The notes beneath the pieces were generated by a model. The model searched no databases. It was given only the letters and a program-made list of their open reading frames with translations, and was not told where the DNA came from. From positions 62,001-126,000 of the forward strand of contig NZ_JAUOTN010000003.1 of the NCBI RefSeq assembly GCF_030546575.1: a DNA stretch of 64,000 nucleotides, written 5' to 3'. Positions 18,901-26,914 of this stretch are shown here, one piece after another; the stretch's first letter is position 1, and each line of letters begins with the position of its first letter. This stretch comes from Pontibacter coccineus. GTDB lineage: Bacteria; Bacteroidota; Bacteroidia; Cytophagales; Hymenobacteraceae. The translations under genes and the position numbers were made by a program.

Positions 18901-19267
18901 GGTCAGCTGTTACCGTCACTTCCGATAGCTGGGTACCACCGTCAGACATGGTAGCATCCAGCACGTAAGGGCGGCCAAGCTGCAAAGTGATGTTTGTGAA
19001 AGACATAGGCTGGTATCCTATGTAGCTTACCTCGATGGTATAAGGACCACCGATACGGGTGTTGGCGATGTTAAAGCGACCCTCTGTGTTGGTCACTGCG
19101 CCATACGTGGTGCCCGAGGGCTGGTGTGTTGCTCTTACGGTTGCCCCGATCAAAGCTTCACCCTTTGAATCCTTCACGGATCCACTTACGCTACTTGTTG
19201 TCACCTGTGCGTGCATAGTAAGCACGCATAGCAACATAAGCAGTGTTGATAGTAATAACTTTTTCAT
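15908..19267 (-). CDS. TonB-dependent outer-membrane receptor, Oar-like (copy 1)
   Basis: 1119 residues from the ATG at 19267 (open frame to 19321). A signal peptide ([21 protein letters not shown]) is followed by a CarboxypepD-regulatory-like domain ([18 protein letters not shown]), a plug domain ([49 protein letters not shown]) and a large beta barrel that ends in ARYIFN-like LGLRYIFN. Oar-type proteins lack a SusD partner, and none is seen here. The cargo is unknown; large ligands or proteins are possible. It is a paralog of the next gene. Codon use is less GC-rich than the neighbours and it carries few AGGTATA copies. Confidence 0.92.
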   Translation of the reverse strand: [1119 protein letters not shown]

Positions 19268-19422
19268 AAAAGATTGATTGATTTTTGCCCGCAAAATTAG
19301 AGCGTATAATTCGAAATGCAACTACTTAGAGATTAAATTATTATTAATAATCTGTCTTATGTTATTTGCTTTTTAGCACAAATAATTTATCGTAATTTGC
19401 AAATGGGCTGCTAGTTTAAACA

Positions 19423-19480
19423 CTGATTGCCAAAAAGAAAGGCGGAGCTGTATGGCTCCGCCTTTCTTTTTGGCAATCAG
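19423..19480. terminator. Very long hairpin, 26-base perfect stem
   Basis: Arms 19423-19448 and 19455-19480 are perfectly complementary with a 6-base loop; the core is GGCGGAGC / GCTCCGCC. It lies 24 bases after the stop of the second receptor on the minus strand, so it is a terminator, but the stem extends well past a normal terminator and includes the non-repetitive flank CTGATTGCC. Confidence 0.8.
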
Positions 19481-19503
19481 GTAGAATCGTACGCGGTTTA
19501 CTT

Positions 19504-22500
19504 TTAATTGAAGATGTATCGGATACCAAACTGAGCTCTCCAGCGCGACGAAAAGTCGTTCACAAAAAATGGGTCGCCGTCTGTCAGGCCGCGGCCGGTA
19601 TAGTTGAAACGGGGTGTCGTGGTGCCAGGCTCGTAGCCAACAAAGTCAATGGCCTGAAAAGCGTTGAAAGTCGCCGTGTACTGACGGCCCCAGTCTTTGT
19701 TGAGCAGGTTCGTGAAATTAAAAACGTCCAGGGTCAGCTGCAGCCGGTGGTTGTTCTCTTTCTGTCCTATGTAAAAGTCCTGCATCAGGCGCAAGTCAAT
19801 CTGATTTGTCCAGGGTAGCCTGTCCTCGTTCCGCTCCGCATACTGGCCTCGTCTGTCGCTCAGGTAGTCATTGCCACTGATAAAGGCGTCCAGCGCCTGC
19901 CACTGCTGCTCAGCCGAAACAACGGTTCCGTCCCGTTCGGTGTAAGGCACCAGGTTTATCTCCGAGGCATTGCCCGGGATGTAGATCAGGTCATTCGTTC
20001 TGCCAGCGTCGCTGTTTACGTCACCGTTGTAAATGTACGAAAGCGGCACGCCCGACTGCCCGTTGTAGAAAGCGGAGATAGTAGTGCCCGCAAAGCCCAG
20101 GTAATTTAAATTATAGGTAAGGCCGGCCACTACCCTCGACCGCACATCATTGTCGGCAAACGCTTCCCGCACATTGTTGAGGCCTTCCACCTGGTTCACA
20201 TTGATCCAGTTAGACCGTGCCTGGCTGGAGTTACCGGGGTTTACATCCTTTGCCCTGGAATAGGTATAGGCCAGCGAACCCGAAAGGCCGTTCTCCACAT
20301 ACGATTTCTGTAACTGAGCTGTCAGGCTGTAACCATAGCCACGGCTGGTGTTGGTCAGGTAGATGATGTCCTGGAAACTATTGCCCTGTATACGGCCAAA
20401 CACAGGCCGGTTGTCTGCTCCCGTCAAGGTTCCCGTCTGCTCCAGGTTCAGGTTCTGGTAGTAGATGTTGTTCAGATTTTTGGAGTATATACCTTCCAGG
20501 GTCGCCACCAGGTTAAAAGGAAGTCGTTGGTCAATGGCTGCATTGACCCGGAACAGCTGCGGAAACTTAAAGTCAGGATCTGTGATGTTGATCTCGGCTG
20601 TTCTGTCTGACAGGCCCACGGTGGTGGCCGTAGGCTGGGTGTTAGGGTCAGGGTTGAAGCGGATCTGCTCCAGTACCGGGCCCGAAGTGAGTGACAGGCT
20701 ACCCAGCATTTGGCCGGTATTGGTGTACTGGTTGGCTATCCATACAAACGGAGCCCGGCCGGTGAACACCCCAGCCCCACCACGCACCTGCGTATTGCCA
20801 TCGTCCATTACATCCCAGTTCACCCCCACACGGGGCGACAACATAAACTGAGCGCCCGGCGTCTTGTCCGTCGCCAGCCCCCTGCTTCTGAAGGCTTCGT
20901 TAAACTCCTCGTTTGCGGCAGGTTCGTCGTTAAAAGTCGGGATGTCCAGGCGTATACCTGCTGTCAGCTTCAGGTTGTTGAGAACTGCATATTCGTCCTG
21001 CGCATAGAAGCCGAGTTGAAAGGCGGAAAATTCGGCGCCCTGCTGGCGGTTGTCCGTGCGGGAGTAATTCCGGAAGAAAGCGCCGGGCGCTGTTTCAGCG
21101 GGCGTGCCAATGGCTTCAAAAGCCTCGAGGGAGTTGTATTCATAGGCACCGAACTCCTGCCGGATGAACAGGTTGTAGGTTTTGTAAAATTCGTTGTGCG
21201 TTCCCAGCGTGATCGTGTGCTTACCCAAAAACAGGTTGAAGTTGTCGGTGATGGTGAGCACGTCCTGGTCGAGCTGGTTCTGGCCTGAAAAAGGCTCGCC
21301 GCCCAGCGCAATGGTGCGGCCACCTGCCAAACGGACCAGCACGCTCGGGAAAGGGGCGCCTATGATGTCGCGGTCGTCACGCACTGCCGTAAAACCGATA
21401 ATGGCCTCGTTGGCATACTGGCCCCCAAACTGACTGCGCAGCTGTAGCACGCTGGAGTTGGTGGTGCTGGGGAAATACTCGGCGTTGTTAGAGAAACGCA
21501 ACGCATTCGGTGTTCTGGAGTTGTCAATGTTCTCGCCATACACATAGCTGTGGCGGAGCGTAAGTTGGTGGTTGTCGGTGATGTTCCAGTCGAGTCGGGC
21601 AAAAATCTTGTCGCTCCGGGTTTCATCGTCTATACCTCTGAAGCTGCCTGGGTCATAGCCCAGGCGATTGGCGACGTTCAGCGCGCGGGTGGCTTCGTCT
21701 ACTGTGATGTTGGAGCCCGGGGTGCCGGGCTCGAAGAGGAGCGGGGCCACTCGTTTGGTTTTCTCGCCATTCACAAAAAAGAACAGCTTGTCTTTGATAA
21801 TAGGGCCGCCGATGCGCAGGCCGGTCTGGTAATCGGTAAAGTCCGGCAGCCGGGTGCGCGAATCATCCGGGCTCTTGCCCACCAGGCGCTCATTGTTGCC
21901 AAAATAATAGGCTGAGCCAGTGAACTGGTTCGATCCGCTGCGCGTGATGGCATTGATGCCGCCTCCCGTAAAACCGCTTTGTCGCACATCAAAAGGAGCA
22001 ATTACCACCTGTATCGCCTCAATGGCATCCAGCGAGATGGGTTGTACACCGGTTTGGCCGCCGTTGGTGCCGCTGGCCGAGAGCCCGAACACGTCGTTGT
22101 TCACGGTGCCGTCTATCGAGAAGTTGTTGAAGCGGTTGTTCTGGCCGGCAAACGATATACCTGACCCAGATGTAGTGGCTTGTGGTGTGATACGGGTAAA
22201 GTCGTTCAGGCTTCGGCTGATGGTAGGTAGGGATTCCAACTGCTCTGTGGACACGTTGGTGGCGGCGCCCGTCCGGTCGGAGTTTATGACTTTGTCCTGC
22301 GTAGCAGTGATCTGCACCTCGCCAAGGGTGGTAGTGCTTTCTGAAATGGTCAGGTCCAATCGGTAGTTCTGGCCGAGTGTCAGGTTAATGTTGTCAACCC
22401 GCTGCTCCTGGTAACCAACATAGGAGGTTCGTACGGTATAGGGCCCACCTACACGCATGTTCTGGATATTGTAACGGCCTTCTGCGTTTGTGGCGGCTAC

Positions 22501-22677
22501 GTACTGGGTATTAGTGGGGGTATGGACCGCAATAACCGTTGCGCCAGGCAATGGTGAGCCGTTCTGGTCCTGCACCACGCCGTTCATGGCCGCAGTTGTC
22601 GTACCCTGTGCCCATACCAAATGGCTGCTCAGCAGCAAAAGGAGGGATACAAGCAACTTTGTGTAAATTGTCCTCAT
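19504..22677 (-). CDS. TonB-dependent outer-membrane receptor, Oar-like (copy 2)
   Basis: 1057 residues. Signal peptide (ending near LVWAQ), carboxypeptidase-regulatory-like domain ([18 protein letters not shown]), plug ([37 protein letters not shown]) and a beta barrel with the C-terminal FGIRYIFN. It shares long stretches with copy 1 ([38 protein letters not shown]), so the two are tandem duplicates that have diverged in the barrel. No SusD-like gene is next to it. Separate terminators for the two genes suggest separate transcription. Confidence 0.92.
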   Translation of the reverse strand: [1057 protein letters not shown]

Positions 22678-22680
22678 AAT

Positions 22681-22721
22681 ACTTATAAGTTAAATTGAAA
22701 AAAATATAACTTCTTATAAGT
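22681..22721 (-). promoter_or_regulatory. Paired CTTATAAG palindromes upstream of the second receptor
   Basis: ACTTATAAGT (22681-22690, a perfect 10-base palindrome) and TCTTATAAGT (22712-22721) lie 31 bases apart, just before the receptor's ATG, with an A/T-rich stretch between. Two equal sites three helical turns apart suggest a dimeric regulator, but none is identified. Confidence 0.4.
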
Positions 22722-22972
22722 ACGTAGGTATGAGTATTTTATCTCTTATTTGATCTTAAATTTTATGTCCAGGCAGGGCGGTGTATATTTGGCATAAAGT
22801 AGCGGCGGGCTCTGTGGTCCAGGTATAGCGCTGGCTGTAGTTTCCTTAGCTATAGCGTGTTCCATACCCGAACCAAGGTATAGCTCATACCGGCCGGACA
22901 TGAAATTATACCTATGGCCGGTTGGCTTCTCTTAAAAATTTGGAGTGAAATGCTAAGAGGCCTTCATGCGCC

Positions 22973-23611
22973 TCACTCATCAAAAGGCCGTACCGCTTTG
23001 ATGAAAATCTTTTGCCAGTAATCGGAGTAGAGGTTGTTCTCGATGACCCCCAGGCTGGTGGAGGCGTGTATGAATTTGACTTCGTTATCGTTATTCACTT
23101 CCGTTACCATACCTACGTGCGTGATCTCCCGGCTATATTTGTTAGCCCCAAAAAACACGAGATCCCCTTCTTTCAGTTCTCTCACCTTTACGGTTTTGCC
23201 AAAGCGGCTCTGTTCCTCTGATGTGCGGGGCAGGTTCACATTAATGCTCTGGAAAGAGGTGCAAAGCAGACCGGAGCAGTCCATGCCCACGCGCGTGGTG
23301 CCGCCCCACTTATAAGGAGTGCCGGTATAGGAGCGGGCCGTTTGTATAACAGTGGTCACATGCTCGTCGAGGCGACGCGGGTTGGGCACGTTGGTGCGGC
23401 TGGTGCGGTCTTTGGTGGCTACGTTGCCTTTTCCACCACTCCGGGCGGCTATTCTGGCTTGTTTGCGGGCCTGCCGCTTTTCCTCAGCGATCTCTCTGGC
23501 CGACTTATAGGTCTCGCCGCGCTTGCTGAAGGTAGGCTTTGCTGACTGACACGAAGCCATCAAGCCGATAAAGAAGATAAATAATAGGTAATTGGTAAAT
23601 GATGTTCTCAA
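22973..23611 (-). CDS. NlpC/P60 family lipoprotein (peptidoglycan endopeptidase)
   Basis: 212 residues. A lipoprotein signal ends in LMASC; a basic linker (EEKRQARKQARIAARSGGKG) leads to an NlpC/P60 domain with the catalytic Cys in GMDCSGL, His in ITHVGMV and a third polar residue region FIHAST. It likely cuts the peptide stem of peptidoglycan at the outer or inner membrane. Transcribed divergently from the FAD-linked oxidase gene. Confidence 0.9.
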   Translation of the reverse strand: MRTSFTNYLLFIFFIGLMASCQSAKPTFSKRGETYKSAREIAEEKRQARKQARIAARSGGKGNVATKDRTSRTNVPNPRRLDEHVTTVIQTARSYTGTPYKWGGTTRVGMDCSGLLCTSFQSINVNLPRTSEEQSRFGKTVKVRELKEGDLVFFGANKYSREITHVGMVTEVNNDNEVKFIHASTSLGVIENNLYSDYWQKIFIKAVRPFDE

Positions 23612-23683
23612 AGCGTAACTTGGTAATTAATGGCTAAAATATTGTCGGGCTTGCTAAATTAAGCATAAGCTATTTAATATAAA

Positions 23684-25087
23684 ATGAATTTCAATAAGAT
23701 AACCCCGGATCTGGTAGAAGCCTTCGCCTCCATTGTAGGGCGGGAGCACCTTGTACTGCCTGCTGACCAGGAAGGCATGGTGCGCTATACCCACGACGAA
23801 ACGGAGGACCTGCGCTACCTGCCTGAAGTGGTGCTCAAACCTAAGAACGCAGAAGAAATCAGTCGTATTATGCAGCTGTGCCACGAAAATCGTATACCTG
23901 TCACGCCTCGTGGGGCCGGCACAGGGCTGAGTGGCGGGGCACTGGCGGTGCATGGCGGTGTAATATTATCCATGGAGCGTCTCAATGCCATATTATCCAT
24001 CGACGAGCGCAACCTGCAGGCTACAGTGGAGCCGGGCGTTATTACGCAGGTATTCCAGGAAGCCGTGATCTCCCGTGGTCTCTTTTATCCGCCTGATCCT
24101 TCGAGCCGGGGCAGCTGCCAGCTGGGGGGTAACCTGAGCGAATCTTCCGGAGGACCCAGGGCGGTGAAGTACGGCGTCACCAAAGACTATGTGCTGAATC
24201 TGCAGGTCGTGCTGCCAACGGGTGAGATCACCTGGACAGGGGCCAACGTGCTCAAAAATGCTACAGGGTATAACCTGACGCAGCTGATGGTCGGGAGTGA
24301 GGGGACTCTGGGCATCATCACTAAAATCGTGTTCCGTCTTATACCTTACCCGACACAGAACCTGGTGCTCCTGGTGCCCTTCCGGAAAGAAGAGGAAGCT
24401 GCCGCTGCCGTATCTCGCATATTCACAGCAGGTATAGTACCCTCGGCACTGGAGTTCATGGAGCGTGAAGCCATCGAGTGGACGTGCCGTTACCTGGGCC
24501 TAGACGTGCCCATGGCAGCCGACGAACGCGCCCATCTGCTCATAGAGCTCGACGGCAACGACATGGACCTTCTGTACAAAGATGCGGAGCGGGTATATGA
24601 AGTGCTGGAGACATTTGACGTAGGGGATATTCTGGTAGCCGACACCGAAAAACAGAAAGAGGACCTCTGGCGCCTGCGCCGCAGCGTAGGCCATGCCGTG
24701 AAAAGCAATTCTGTTTACAAAGAAGAGGATACGGTAGTGCCCCGTGCTGAGCTGCCGGTGTTGCTTCGGGGAGTGAAGGAAATAGGGGAAAGGTATAAGT
24801 TTAAGTCGGTGTGCTACGGCCACGCCGGCGATGGTAACCTGCACATCAACATCGTAAAGGGCGACATGTCTGACGATGACTGGCAAAACAAATTGCCCGA
24901 AGGTATAAAGGAGATTTTCAGGCTGTGTGTTTCGCTGGGGGGCACCATATCAGGTGAGCACGGCATCGGCTTGGTGCAACGGCCTTACATAGGTATAGCG
25001 CTCAGTGAGGTACAACTCCGGCTCATGCAAGGTATAAAGCAACTCTTTGATCCGAAAGGCATTCTGAACCCGGGCAAGATATTTTAG
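23684..25087 (+). CDS. glcD: FAD-linked oxidase, glycolate oxidase / D-lactate dehydrogenase GlcD type
   Basis: 467 residues. The FAD-binding PCMH domain shows PRGAGTGLSGGA, PPDPSSRGSCQLGGN, GYNLTQLMVGSEGTLG; the C-terminal FAD-oxidase domain shows CYGHAGDGNLHIN and SGEHGIGLVQR. It oxidises a 2-hydroxy acid such as glycolate or D-lactate and passes electrons to a carrier. No GlcE/GlcF genes are next to it, so it may act alone. The exact substrate is not fixed by sequence. Confidence 0.88.
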   Translation: MNFNKITPDLVEAFASIVGREHLVLPADQEGMVRYTHDETEDLRYLPEVVLKPKNAEEISRIMQLCHENRIPVTPRGAGTGLSGGALAVHGGVILSMERLNAILSIDERNLQATVEPGVITQVFQEAVISRGLFYPPDPSSRGSCQLGGNLSESSGGPRAVKYGVTKDYVLNLQVVLPTGEITWTGANVLKNATGYNLTQLMVGSEGTLGIITKIVFRLIPYPTQNLVLLVPFRKEEEAAAAVSRIFTAGIVPSALEFMEREAIEWTCRYLGLDVPMAADERAHLLIELDGNDMDLLYKDAERVYEVLETFDVGDILVADTEKQKEDLWRLRRSVGHAVKSNSVYKEEDTVVPRAELPVLLRGVKEIGERYKFKSVCYGHAGDGNLHINIVKGDMSDDDWQNKLPEGIKEIFRLCVSLGGTISGEHGIGLVQRPYIGIALSEVQLRLMQGIKQLFDPKGILNPGKIF

Positions 25088-25093
25088 AAAAGG

Positions 25094-25124
25094 AAAGCGG
25101 CAGTCATACGATGGCTGCCGCTTT
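25094..25124 (+). terminator. Terminator after glcD
   Basis: Ten-base stem AAAGCGGCAG / CTGCCGCTTT with an 11-base loop and a short T tract, just after the stop codon. Confidence 0.85.
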
Positions 25125-25166
25125 TATAGGTATAAAACCAAGGTATACCCTGGCTTTCGGTAAATA

Positions 25167-25418
25167 TCAGGCTTTGCGGTCATGGTCTGGCTTTTTGTTT
25201 GCCAAAGCCTTGTCTAACTGCCGAAGGGTATCCCAGGACTGCAGGAGGTTGCGCGGGGTTTCGTGCAGTTTGGGCTGCGACGCGTCCAGCTGCTGCGTGT
25301 TAGGGTGCTCAGGGGCAGTTTTCATGTTATGCAGCTCATTCTGGGCCTGGCTGTTCTGCTCGGAGGCCTGATGACTGCGAAACAAGGCTTCATTTAAGTT
25401 TTTATCGGGTTCCGTCAT
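25167..25418 (-). CDS. Small hydrophilic protein, unknown
   Basis: 83 residues, very rich in Asn, Gln, His and Lys, with no membrane segment and probably disordered. No family recognised. The ATG lies 11 bases after the stop of the hydrolase on the same strand, so it may be translated from that transcript. Could be a spurious frame; the close spacing supports it. Confidence 0.5.
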   Translation of the reverse strand: MTEPDKNLNEALFRSHQASEQNSQAQNELHNMKTAPEHPNTQQLDASQPKLHETPRNLLQSWDTLRQLDKALANKKPDHDRKA

Positions 25419-25429
25419 AATCGCTCGTT

Positions 25430-26329
25430 TTAGGTGTTGTGTAATGTCTTCTCCTTTTTCTTGTCTTCCTCTTTTATAAAATTACTAACGTACTGCGCCA
25501 CCTCATCGGCATGTTCTTCCATTAGAAAATGTCCGCTATCCTCAAAGTGCAGCACATAGCACTCATGAAAAAATTTTTTCCAACGCTGCAATGCCTCAAT
25601 CCTGACAAGTTTGTCACGTTCACCCCATAAAATGAGGGTGGGAATATCCTGTATCTTTTTGCGCTCTTTCCACAGTTCATCATACCACTTACTCACCCCC
25701 ACCAACTCCCGGGCGCAGGCCAGTGAACTGACCGTGTCATCGGGGTCGCCCAGTGCGTGGGTGTATTGGGCTTTAAGTTTCTCCGGCATCTTGCTTTCCT
25801 GTCCGAACAGTTCGTGCACCAGCGCATCCGTGGTAAGATTAAGCTTGGAGTGCAAAAACTTGCCAAGTGGGCCGATCAGGTATTTGCTGGCCTTCGAAAG
25901 CTCCTGATGGTTAGACAGCGACCAGGTCCAGGTGTTGAGCATCACAATGCTGCGGACTTTTTCGGGGTATTTGATGGCATAGGCGAGGCCAATCGGCGCG
26001 CCAAAGTCGTGCACCAGCAGCGTGATGTTGGTCAGTCCCAGGTGTTCCATCAGTTGCTCAAAGTTGCGGGCATGGGCCCTTGGCTTGTAGCTCCAGTCTT
26101 TGGGTTTGTCTGATAGGCCGAAACCGATCAGGTCCAGCGCCACGCAGCGGTACTTCTTGCTCAGGAGCTTGATCAGGTTGCGGTATACGAACGACCAGGA
26201 AGGCGTGCCATGGATCATCACGATCGGGTGACCTTCCCCTTCATCGATATAATGCATCTTGCCGGCTTCTAATTCCAGGAACTTGGATTTGAAGGGATAT
26301 TCATTGGTGTCCAGCCAGTCTGGTTTCAT
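25430..26329 (-). CDS. Alpha/beta hydrolase, haloalkane dehalogenase-like
   Basis: 299 residues. The nucleophile is an aspartate in LVHDFGAP (D108), as in haloalkane dehalogenases and epoxide hydrolases; the oxyanion loop is IHGTPSWSFVYR, the acid is in WGERDKLV and the base in DSGHFLMEE. Classical dehalogenases have Trp right after the Asp (HDWG) to hold the halide; here it is Phe, so dehalogenation is doubtful. Cytoplasmic; the Lys-rich C-terminus is unusual. Confidence 0.85.
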   Translation of the reverse strand: MKPDWLDTNEYPFKSKFLELEAGKMHYIDEGEGHPIVMIHGTPSWSFVYRNLIKLLSKKYRCVALDLIGFGLSDKPKDWSYKPRAHARNFEQLMEHLGLTNITLLVHDFGAPIGLAYAIKYPEKVRSIVMLNTWTWSLSNHQELSKASKYLIGPLGKFLHSKLNLTTDALVHELFGQESKMPEKLKAQYTHALGDPDDTVSSLACARELVGVSKWYDELWKERKKIQDIPTLILWGERDKLVRIEALQRWKKFFHECYVLHFEDSGHFLMEEHADEVAQYVSNFIKEEDKKKEKTLHNT

Positions 26330-26863
26330 AGGTGACTCAGGGTGTTAGCTACCCTTATCTATACTTGAGACAGGAACTCAGGTTGTAGAGAAAAGTAAAA
26401 ATGTGTCCTGCGTATTTAAATTACAGGAAATACGGCACCAGGGGTAGGTATAAAAAAGGTGCCATAGCAACACAGGCTGTCGGGCAGGGAAAAGGATAGT
26501 ATTGATTTATTTTAATTTTTGGGGACATACCGCAACTCTTTTGTGGTGAACAAAGTAAGACAAGGCGCCGGTTCGCGGTATTTTGAAGGAAAGACACTGC
26601 CTTACGATCAGATCATCAGACAGTAGAAAGGCTATCACAGAGTAGCCAAATTCAAATCCTTCTTAAAAAATGTTTAATTTTGTCCTTTTAACAGCGCATG
26701 TTTCATGGGAAACATCCCTGTTTAACTATTTGCAATTTTATCGAAAAACGGGTATTCCCCGCGTAGATTGATGCTTTCTTAAATAACATTTTCCTCGCTT
26801 AAGGGGGCACAAGTGTTAGAAAAGCCAGTAAGAACATACTGGCAAGTTTGTCGAGACTGCATA
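26330..26863. other. Intergenic gap upstream of ugd
   Basis: No gene seen on either strand. It holds one AGGTATA motif (about 26446) and is A/T-rich after about 26500. The promoter of ugd lies at its end. Confidence 0.6.
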
Positions 26864-26891
26864 TTGATTATTTTAAAAAACTTTAAGTTTG
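26864..26891 (+). promoter_or_regulatory. Bacteroidota-type promoter of ugd
   Basis: TTG at 26864-26866, 17 bases, then TAAGTTTG at 26884-26891, matching TTG-N-TAnnTTTG. Transcription would start near 26897, giving a leader of under 20 bases. Confidence 0.65.
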
Positions 26892-26914
26892 TACTTCATT
26901 AATAACATTTACCT

